From CAINVV01 sp036508555 (GTDB taxonomy: Bacteria; Bacteroidota; Bacteroidia; Bacteroidales; Prolixibacteraceae), in the NCBI GenBank assembly GCA_036508555.1, contig DATCHD010000020.1:1-10989 (forward strand): DNA of 10,989 nt. Reading direction: 5' to 3'. Below are positions 1 through 5,160 of the stretch, one piece after another (position 1 is the stretch's first letter; every line of letters begins with the position of its first letter). The position numbers and the translations under genes were made by a program. The notes under the pieces were generated by a model. The model was not told where the DNA came from. It was given only the letters and a program-made list of their open reading frames with translations, and ran no database searches.

Positions 1-117
1 AAGTCAATTACAAGTTTAGTATTGGGGTTGATTCTTATTAGCGCCCTTTTATTTATTGACTGGCGTTTACTAATCCAAAAGAAAAAATTTCAGTTGAAAT
101 TTAAAATATGGAAATAA
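1..117 (+). CDS. C-terminal end of an unidentified membrane protein (partial)
   Basis: Frame 1 is open from the left edge to a TAA at 115-117, giving 38 residues. They consist of a hydrophobic stretch (roughly residues 4-20, rich in Leu, Ile and Val), then a Trp-Arg and a strongly basic tail with KKK and several further lysines. This is the pattern of a last transmembrane helix followed by a short cytoplasmic tail. The start lies outside the window and nothing in the visible part identifies the family. The reading rests on the hydrophobic-then-basic composition and the open frame only, so a chance open frame is possible. Confidence 0.5.
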   Translation, partial: KSITSLVLGLILISALLFIDWRLLIQKKKFQLKFKIWK

Positions 118-150
118 AGGAAGGTCATATCTTCAATCCAACATTAGAAT

Positions 151-216
151 GTGTGAATGATGTAACTTATGTTCAAAGTTATGTAACAACATAAAGAATA
201 AACCGGCTTACATTTG
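151..216 (+). promoter_or_regulatory. Composite stress-type promoter, copy A
   Basis: The copy starts with GTGTGAATGATGTAAC (151-166). A second TGTAAC follows at 182-187, exactly 21 bp after the first TGTAAC (161-166). A TACATTTG element at 209-216 matches the Bacteroidota -7 consensus TAnnTTTG. The same three elements with the same spacing occur at 2414-2479 and 2703-2768. No TTG -33 element is seen at the usual distance; the second TGTAAC lies just upstream of that region, which suggests an activator-dependent promoter. Transcription would begin around 223, leaving a short leader before the ATG at 241. Confidence 0.75.
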
Positions 217-240
217 AATTTAACTTCTAAATCATTTGAT

Positions 241-426
241 ATGTCACTACTTAGTATTTTGATTGCCATCGTTGTGGTTGGTGTTCTCCTTTGGATCATC
301 AATAATTTCTTGCCCATGGATCACCAAATCAAACGAATTTTCAACATTGTCGTTGTCATAGCGTTGATTATTTGGCTTCTAAAGGCGTTTGGACTTTTTG
401 CTTACCTGACAAGTATTTACGTTTAA
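241..426 (+). CDS. Small Thivi_2564-type membrane protein
   Basis: This is a 61-residue protein with two predicted transmembrane helices: about residues 3-21 (LLSILIAIVVVGVLLWIIN) and about 36-58. Between them is a short polar loop containing PMDHQIKRIFN. The pattern of VGVLLW, a PMD turn, a basic segment, and an INIVVVI-like second helix ending in W-L-L-x-x-F-G matches the small family that databases call Thivi_2564 family membrane protein. Its biochemical role is unknown; such genes often sit beside stress genes. An in-frame TTG at 214 would add nine residues, but that TTG lies inside the -7 promoter element (209-216) and so cannot be in the transcript. The ATG at 241 is therefore chosen. 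It is followed after 9 bp by another small membrane protein gene, probably co-transcribed. Confidence 0.8.
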   Translation: MSLLSILIAIVVVGVLLWIINNFLPMDHQIKRIFNIVVVIALIIWLLKAFGLFAYLTSIYV

Positions 427-435
427 ACCAACACG

Positions 436-630
436 ATGAACCTTAAAAGAATCTTCGGAGCCCTGCTTACGCTCCTCGGAATAGGTGCACTGATTTATGC
501 TGCCGTCCTGTTTGTCAATACATCGGACAGTGCACGCGATATCAAATCGTTAGTCATTTATGGCATTCTTGGACTTTTATTTTTTATTGCCGGGATAAGC
601 TTGGTCCGCACTACAAAAGACGAATCCTGA
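436..630 (+). CDS. Small two-helix membrane protein, function unknown
   Basis: This 64-residue protein has a basic start (MNLKR), a first hydrophobic helix at about residues 6-27, a polar loop with NTSDSARDIKS, a second helix at about 39-58 (IYGILGLLFFIAGISLVR), and a charged tail TTKDES. It resembles short conserved Bacteroidota membrane proteins of no assigned function. It begins 9 bp after the previous stop and has no clear ribosome binding site, which is normal for the phylum. It is probably the second gene of a two-gene unit driven by the promoter at 151-216. A role in envelope stress is inferred only from the shared promoter and neighbours. Confidence 0.7.
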   Translation: MNLKRIFGALLTLLGIGALIYAAVLFVNTSDSARDIKSLVIYGILGLLFFIAGISLVRTTKDES

Positions 631-733
631 GATGAATAGCGAACTTCCAATTTCATCCGGAATTATTTTGGATTAATTAGCAACAAATGCTATTACCACC
701 TCTGGAAACACTACCTTCGTCAGTATAAAATTG

Positions 734-757
734 CGGAATTACTTAATTCCGATTTTT
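734..757 (+). terminator. Hairpin plus T-run: weak terminator or attenuator
   Basis: CGGAATT (734-740) and AATTCCG (745-751) form a perfect 7-bp stem around the loop ACTT. They are followed by A and five Ts (753-757). The geometry is that of a small intrinsic terminator, but the stem has only three G-C pairs. It would end the unit 241-630. Because it lies only 12 bp before the GH130 start at 770, it could also act as a leaky barrier or attenuator in front of that gene. Confidence 0.4.
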
Positions 758-769
758 AAACTGAATTCC

Positions 770-2359
770 ATGCAAATAACGGTAACCAGAAAAAAACAGA
801 TCTTTTCTCCTGATTCTACAAGGGTAATCGCCCGATTTCTATATTTGGATGATGAAAGGTCGGCTGATATAATAAGGAAGGTTTTGGCAATGCCGGAAGA
901 GCAGGTAAAGATTGCCATGAGCCAGGTGCTGAGGGGCTATGCACGTCGTCACAGAAATATTTCGCGCATATTTGAAAGACATTTTGACAGACTTGCTCCC
1001 ATCTTTGATAAGATTGAAGTCAATGAAGCGGATCTTAGTTCTTCTCAGAAAGCGCTGGTTGGTTCCTATTTTACCATGGAATATTCCATTGAATCTGCTG
1101 CTTTTTTTAATCCATCCATTGTCGAACATCCGGATCAGTCTGAATTAAGATCAGATGAAAAAAGGGTGATTTTTAGTTTCCGGGCTACCGGCGAAGGGCA
1201 TATCTCCTCAGTCGTCTTCCGATCAGGAATTCTTGACAGGCATAACAACCTCACCATCGAACCTGTCGGTAAAATGCTGGCAGAAGCAGATAAAATTATA
1301 CGAAATACCTACCATAAAAAAAGTTTTAGGGACAAACTAAATGAAATTCAAGATCATAGCACGGTTATAGTTCCGCCTACCATAGCCGTTGATGAAGTTC
1401 AGGTGCCTGAAGAAGTAATTTCTGCTGCTATATCAGATAAAAAAGAGGAGATGCAGGATCAGGCTAAGGTTGTTACCCCTGAATTTATTCTTGATAAATT
1501 AGGTGAGACTTTTACTTATGGCGAATTGATGAAGAATCTTGGTATAGCCATCAAGGATACTGCCATTACAGAAGAGCATATCAAAATAATCAATCAAATG
1601 ATGTGGCTGGCTTCCTCCCATTACGAGATTCATTTTTCGATCGATTCAGCCATTTCCGAAAGGGTTATTTTTCCCATATCGGCAACCGAACAAAGAGGGA
1701 TTGAGGATGCCAGGTTTGTTAAATTCATTGACGACAATGGAGAGGTAACTTATTTTGCTACTTACACTGCCTACGATGGAATAGCCATTCTGCCCAAGCT
1801 AATAAGTACAAAAGATTTTTACGATTTTAAGATATTGCCCATTAATGGTGAGATTGCTCAAAACAAGGGGATGGCTCTTTTTCCCAGGAGGATTAACGGT
1901 AAGTATGCGATGTTGTGCAGAATAGATGGGGTAAATAATTACATCGCTTATTCTGACAATATTAATATCTGGCGTACAGCCAAAGTTATTCAGAAACCCG
2001 AATTCCCCTGGGATCTCGTGCAAATTGGCAATTCCGGCTCTCCTATTGAGACCACGGAGGGTTGGCTGGTAATGACACATGCAGTCGGATCCATGAGGGA
2101 ATATACGCTAAGTGCATCCTTGTATAACCTTGAGAACCCCGAGATCTTAATCGGGAAGTTAAATGAGCCGTTAATGGTGCCCAATGAAGAGGAAAGAGAA
2201 GGCTACGTGCCGAATGTAATCTATTCGTGTGGCTCAATAATTCACAATGATGATCTGATTATCCCTTATGCCATGTCGGATCATGCCTCCACCTACGCGA
2301 CTGTTAATCTAAGGGAACTGCTGGATGTACTGAAGACTAAAGGCAGTTCAGAAAAGTAG
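770..2359 (+). CDS. GH130-family glycosidase/phosphorylase, long form
   Basis: This 529-residue protein belongs to the GH130 group, whose known members cleave or phosphorolyse beta-mannosides with a five-bladed beta-propeller. An N-terminal helical region (about 1-120, with DSTRVIARF near the start) precedes FRATGEGHISSVVFRSG, typical of the long GH130 branch. The propeller follows. GIEDAR (310-315) holds Asp313 at the position of the general acid. ALFPRRINGKYAMLCR (369-384) holds the substrate- and phosphate-contacting region. NSGSPIETTEGWLVMTH (421-437) and a C-terminal SCGS...DLIIPY...ATVNL blade complete it. The segment at about 190-270 is a helical linker. A TTG at 731 would add 13 residues, but it overlaps the hairpin at 734-757, and the family usually starts close to the RVIARF motif, so the ATG at 770 is used. 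Whether it hydrolyses or phosphorolyses, and its sugar, cannot be decided here. The nearby glycosyltransferases suggest it acts on the saccharide they make. Confidence 0.85.
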   Translation: MQITVTRKKQIFSPDSTRVIARFLYLDDERSADIIRKVLAMPEEQVKIAMSQVLRGYARRHRNISRIFERHFDRLAPIFDKIEVNEADLSSSQKALVGSYFTMEYSIESAAFFNPSIVEHPDQSELRSDEKRVIFSFRATGEGHISSVVFRSGILDRHNNLTIEPVGKMLAEADKIIRNTYHKKSFRDKLNEIQDHSTVIVPPTIAVDEVQVPEEVISAAISDKKEEMQDQAKVVTPEFILDKLGETFTYGELMKNLGIAIKDTAITEEHIKIINQMMWLASSHYEIHFSIDSAISERVIFPISATEQRGIEDARFVKFIDDNGEVTYFATYTAYDGIAILPKLISTKDFYDFKILPINGEIAQNKGMALFPRRINGKYAMLCRIDGVNNYIAYSDNINIWRTAKVIQKPEFPWDLVQIGNSGSPIETTEGWLVMTHAVGSMREYTLSASLYNLENPEILIGKLNEPLMVPNEEEREGYVPNVIYSCGSIIHNDDLIIPYAMSDHASTYATVNLRELLDVLKTKGSSEK

Positions 2360-2413
2360 CAGGACCCAGCCCCCTTTTTTAATCGTGTTAAGTATTGCAT
2401 CTTCAGCAGAAAT

Positions 2414-2479
2414 GTGTGAATGATGCAATTTTTTTATGCAATTGTGTAACGCATTTCGGTATTGGGTTCAGCATCTTTG
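2414..2479 (+). promoter_or_regulatory. Composite stress-type promoter, copy B
   Basis: GTGTGAATGATGCAAT (2414-2429) is nearly identical to copy A. The second TGTAAC is at 2445-2450, 21 bp after the first box (TGCAAT, 2424-2429). CATCTTTG at 2472-2479 lies 21 bp after the second box, as in copies A and C, and is one base from TAnnTTTG. Expected transcription start is about 30 bp before the CsbD-like gene at 2516. Confidence 0.75.
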
Positions 2480-2515
2480 ACCAGATGATTTTCTTAACTA
2501 AAAGAATAGGTTATC

Positions 2516-2701
2516 ATGAACACTACAGAAGAAAACGGGTATCTGCATAAACTGCATGGAGCGCTCAAGCAGAAATTCGCCCGCTTAACAGAGGACGACA
2601 AGTTGTATCAGGAAGGGCTGCAACAGGAAGTATTCGGAAAATTTCAGATCAGATATGGGAAAACAGAAGAAGAATTGGACATGATTATTGCGACGCTTTA
2701 A
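2516..2701 (+). CDS. CsbD-like general stress protein
   Basis: This is a 61-residue, highly charged, soluble protein without a signal peptide or membrane helix. The order of motifs fits the CsbD/UPF0337 family: an N-terminal helix with LHGALKQKFARLTEDD, then LYQEG, then a Gly-Lys segment and the closing KTEEELDMII helix. Members are small helical stress proteins of unknown mechanism, induced by general stress in Bacillus and many other bacteria. Length is typical. An AATAGG stretch 6 bp before the ATG could serve as a weak ribosome binding site. It is a single-gene unit under promoter copy B; the next gene has its own copy C. Confidence 0.85.
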   Translation: MNTTEENGYLHKLHGALKQKFARLTEDDKLYQEGLQQEVFGKFQIRYGKTEEELDMIIATL

Positions 2702-2702
2702 A

Positions 2703-2768
2703 GTGGGAATAATGTAACTCTTCATGTTAATTGTGTAACATTTATTCTCATCGGGAAGCTCACATTTG
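2703..2768 (+). promoter_or_regulatory. Composite stress-type promoter, copy C
   Basis: GTGGGAATAATGTAAC (2703-2718) differs from copy A at two bases. The second TGTAAC is at 2734-2739, 21 bp after the first (2713-2718). CACATTTG at 2761-2768 is one base from TAnnTTTG and sits at the same 21-bp gap. The copy begins directly after the stop codon of the CsbD-like gene and drives the YtxH gene at 2809, and possibly the downstream operon by read-through. Confidence 0.75.
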
Positions 2769-2808
2769 TATTCTGTATTTATTTAGTCATCATTAAAAAA
2801 CAATCATT

Positions 2809-3141
2809 ATGAACTCAGGAAAAGTTTTATTAGGCGTATTGGCCGGAGTCGCCGCCGGTGCTTTGGTAGGAGTATTATTTGCTCCGGCTAAAGGTTCGCG
2901 TACCCGAAAAAAAATCCTCAAACAGGGCGAGAGCTATGTGGACGGATTACAAGAAAAATTCAATGAGTATGCTGGCACCATCTCCGAGAAACTTGAGCAT
3001 GCCAAGGCAGAAGTTTCAGCGTATGCTCAAAAGGGAAGGGAGAAATTTGAAGAAGCTGAGAAAGAAGTTTCCGCGTTTGCTCAAAAGGGTAAGGAGAAAT
3101 TTGAAGAAGCTGAAAAAGAGGTGAAAGCATCCAAGGTTTGA
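2809..3141 (+). CDS. YtxH-domain envelope stress protein
   Basis: This 110-residue protein starts with a Gly/Ala/Val-rich transmembrane helix (about residues 5-25, GVLAGVAAGALVGVLFAP). It is followed directly by KGSRTRKKI, the hallmark of the YtxH family (PF12732). The rest is a long amphipathic, Lys/Glu-rich helix or coiled coil exposed to one side of the membrane. It contains two almost perfect 18-residue repeats (EVSAYAQKGREKFEEAEK and EVSAFAQKGKEKFEEAEK). YtxH proteins are small stress-associated membrane proteins of unknown molecular role. The A-rich stretch before the ATG is typical for Bacteroidota starts. The gene follows promoter copy C and precedes the operon starting at 3278. Confidence 0.85.
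   Translation: MNSGKVLLGVLAGVAAGALVGVLFAPAKGSRTRKKILKQGESYVDGLQEKFNEYAGTISEKLEHAKAEVSAYAQKGREKFEEAEKEVSAFAQKGKEKFEEAEKEVKASKV
3010..3117 (+). repeat. In-frame tandem duplication of 54 bp in the YtxH gene
   Basis: Two direct copies, 3010-3063 and 3064-3117, differ at 5 of 54 bases. Three of the differences are silent third-position changes; the other two give Tyr to Phe and Arg to Lys. Each copy encodes 18 residues, five turns of helix, so the coiled tail is lengthened without breaking its pattern. The start of a third unit (Glu-Val) follows before the sequence diverges. Confidence 0.9.
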
Positions 3142-3277
3142 ACCATTTGAATCAATTGATAAAGATTATCCCTGTCAGGTTTTAGACATTTGCTTGTCGC
3201 CGATAGATTATGCTTAGTAGGACTATTTCAATTCACACCTGGCGGGGATTTTCGGAGCAAAATTAATTAAAATACAC

Positions 3278-3649
3278 ATGTTTAATAATATTTTCCGGCA
3301 AAATGCCATGGGAGGTACGATTGGGATGATTGAATCACTGTTTGAAAAAACCGTGGATTACGGAAAAATAAGCTTCCAATTGGTGAAACTTAGAACACTA
3401 AATAAAACCTCAGATGTTGTTTCCTCCCTCCTCGCTAACACGGTTGTCCTGATTTTTGTCTTATTATTTATGCTTTTTCTGAGTTTGGGCCTGGCAATTT
3501 GGGTTGGCGAAATTCTTGGAAATATCTTTTATGGGTTCTTTGTGATAGCGGCCTTTTATGGGTTGACAGGGATTCTTATCCATCTTTTTCTGCACAAGTG
3601 GATTAAAAAATTGGTTAGCGATCGCTTTATTGAAAAATTGCTTAAATAA
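3278..3649 (+). CDS. Holin-X-like small membrane protein
   Basis: This 123-residue protein has an amphipathic N-terminal part (residues 1-40, with MIESLFEKTVDYGKISFQLVKLRTL) and two strong transmembrane helices at about 48-75 and 82-107. It ends in a basic amphipathic tail (HKWIKKLVSDRFIEKLLK). The layout matches the phage-holin-like superfamily III (PF07332, holin-X) that is common on bacterial chromosomes beside YtxH and CsbD genes. No phage genes are nearby, so a lysis role is unlikely; a membrane-stress role is inferred. An internal ATG at 3308 is an alternative start. It is the first gene of a tight seven-gene run, 6 bp before the next one. Confidence 0.7.
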   Translation: MFNNIFRQNAMGGTIGMIESLFEKTVDYGKISFQLVKLRTLNKTSDVVSSLLANTVVLIFVLLFMLFLSLGLAIWVGEILGNIFYGFFVIAAFYGLTGILIHLFLHKWIKKLVSDRFIEKLLK

Positions 3650-3655
3650 ACTCAG

Positions 3656-4054
3656 ATGCAAAACAGATCTTCAACCGCTGTGTTAAAAGATACAATTCAA
3701 CTACTGGAAACCGAACAGAAAATTGAAGGACGGCTTTTGAAAGAACAATTTTACCTGACCTACGAAAGCTTGAAACCCGTTAATCTTCTCCGAAGTTCAA
3801 TACGGGATGTCGTTTCGCCACCCTATTTGATTGATAACATCGTTGGCACAGCAGTGGGTCTGGCAACGGGTTATCTATCCAAGAAAATTGTGATAGGAAC
3901 CTCAGGAAATATTATTAGAAAATTTTTCGGCCTTTTGATGCAGCTAGGCGTTACAAATACGATTGCTCAACACCCGGACTCAATTAAATCAATCGGTCAG
4001 TTTATCTACCAACATTTTCTCCATAAAAAAAGTGACAAATCCAGGATATTGTGA
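3656..4054 (+). CDS. Conserved protein of unknown function
   Basis: This is a 132-residue protein whose family I cannot name. Residues 1-45 look like a soluble charged helix (LKDTIQLLETEQKIEGRLLKEQF). The segment SSIRDVVSPPYLIDN follows. Then comes a Gly-rich, weakly hydrophobic helix (about 60-75, IVGTAVGLATGYLSKKIV), a second hydrophobic stretch near 85-100, and a basic end. It may be a peripheral or single-pass membrane protein. Its TGA overlaps the GTG start of the permease gene by 4 bp (GTGA at 4051-4054), so the two are probably translationally coupled. The placement between a holin-like protein and an AI-2E-type permease suggests a membrane-associated role. Confidence 0.7.
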   Translation: MQNRSSTAVLKDTIQLLETEQKIEGRLLKEQFYLTYESLKPVNLLRSSIRDVVSPPYLIDNIVGTAVGLATGYLSKKIVIGTSGNIIRKFFGLLMQLGVTNTIAQHPDSIKSIGQFIYQHFLHKKSDKSRIL

Positions 4055-5160
4055 TTAACAGAGAATTACAATTACCATTTTTCGCAAAGGCTTCCATCTT
4101 CTTTATCGGTTTGGTTGCCTTTGTTGCCATATTATACATCGCTCAAGGAATAATTGTCCCTCTGGTTTTTTCCATCATTGTTGCTATTCTGCTTCATCCG
4201 GTTGTAAATTTTTTTGTGCGGTTAAAAATTAACAGGATTATATCCATTGTAATCGCCTTGCTACTTACCTCTTTGGTACTTACTGCGTTTTTCGTTTTGA
4301 TATTTACGCAGGCGAGTCAGTTTAGCGAATCGTGGCCAAAACTGGTGGACAAATTTACCGACACACTCAACGAAGCCATTTCTGAAATATCAGGTTACTA
4401 CGATCTGAAACCGCAGATCATCCACGACTGGATTACCAAATCTAAAGGTGAACTTCTCCACTTCAGCAATGAAGCAATCGGGCAAATGATAGTTTCAGTG
4501 GGCAACATCGTCATGTTGTTGTTATTAATCCCGGTTTACATCTTTTTAATCTTGTTTTACCAGCCAATTTTAATTGAGTTTGTTCACAGACTCTTTATAT
4601 CAAATGACCACCAACAGGTGAGAGAAATTGTTTCTCAGATAAAAACCGTAATACAGCGCTACCTGTCAGGATTGATCATTGAAGCGATCATGGTAGCAAC
4701 ATTAAATACATCTGCCCTCCTGATATTAGGAGTCGAATATGCAATCCTGCTTGGCGTAATTGGAGCGATACTCAACGTGATTCCTTACATCGGAGGTATC
4801 GTAGCCGTTGCATTACCAATGATGGTTGTCATGGCTACCAAATCATCTGCCTGGTATGCCTTTTATGTTATGTGCAGTTACTATTTCATCCAATTGATTG
4901 ATAACAATTATATCGTTCCATATATCGTTGCTTCCAAAGTGAAAATCAACGCTCTTTTCTCCATTATTGTAGTTTTTGTAGGTAATGCAATCTGGGGAAT
5001 TACCGGCATGTTCCTTTCCATACCGCTTTTGGCCATTGTAAAACTAATTTTCGACCATATCGAATCGGTAAAACCCTGGGGTTTTTTATTGGGCGATACC
5101 ATGCCCTCTCTGCTGGAAATAAAACCTATTTTGAAAAAATTTAAAAAAATAACCATATGA
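4051..5160 (+). CDS. AI-2E family (TqsA/PerM type) permease
   Basis: This 369-residue integral membrane protein belongs to PF01594. It has two N-terminal helices (about 12-60), a third at about 70-90, a soluble segment of about 60 residues (SESWPKLVDKF...), and a C-terminal membrane block. That block carries the family-typical NVIPYIGG (242-249), DNNYIVPYIVASKV (from residue 284) and GNAIWGITGMFLSIPLLAI. Members export small molecules or ions; AI-2 export has been shown for E. coli TqsA, and Na+(Li+)/H+ antiport for others, so the substrate here is open. GTG is the start, overlapping the preceding stop, and its own stop overlaps the next gene's ATG (ATGA, 5157-5160). Coupling to a glycosyltransferase gene hints at a link to saccharide handling. 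Confidence 0.9.
   Translation: MINRELQLPFFAKASIFFIGLVAFVAILYIAQGIIVPLVFSIIVAILLHPVVNFFVRLKINRIISIVIALLLTSLVLTAFFVLIFTQASQFSESWPKLVDKFTDTLNEAISEISGYYDLKPQIIHDWITKSKGELLHFSNEAIGQMIVSVGNIVMLLLLIPVYIFLILFYQPILIEFVHRLFISNDHQQVREIVSQIKTVIQRYLSGLIIEAIMVATLNTSALLILGVEYAILLGVIGAILNVIPYIGGIVAVALPMMVVMATKSSAWYAFYVMCSYYFIQLIDNNYIVPYIVASKVKINALFSIIVVFVGNAIWGITGMFLSIPLLAIVKLIFDHIESVKPWGFLLGDTMPSLLEIKPILKKFKKITI

Noticed and set aside
839..1129. Antisense 96-codon frame and overlapping plus-strand 69-codon frame in the GH130 gene
   Set aside because: Both are shadows of the GH130 reading frame; neither has a plausible start context or a domain.
2360..2390. Terminator after GH130 from the C-run and T-run
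   Set aside because: The T-run at about 2375 is preceded by a run of Cs with no complementary G-run nearby, so no stable stem forms.
2879..3124. 81-codon frame in +1 relative to YtxH
   Set aside because: It is a shadow frame produced by the A-rich repetitive YtxH coding sequence. Its Lys/Arg richness comes from the repeat.
3142..3277. Fourth copy of the composite promoter before the operon
   Set aside because: A GACATTTG occurs at 3185-3192, but there is no TGTAAC at the required spacing and no GTGTGAATGATG box. An ordinary promoter or read-through from copy C is more likely.
3278..3649. Prophage remnant suggested by the holin-like protein
   Set aside because: No endolysin, structural or integrase gene is present. 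Holin-X proteins are common on chromosomes beside YtxH and CsbD genes.
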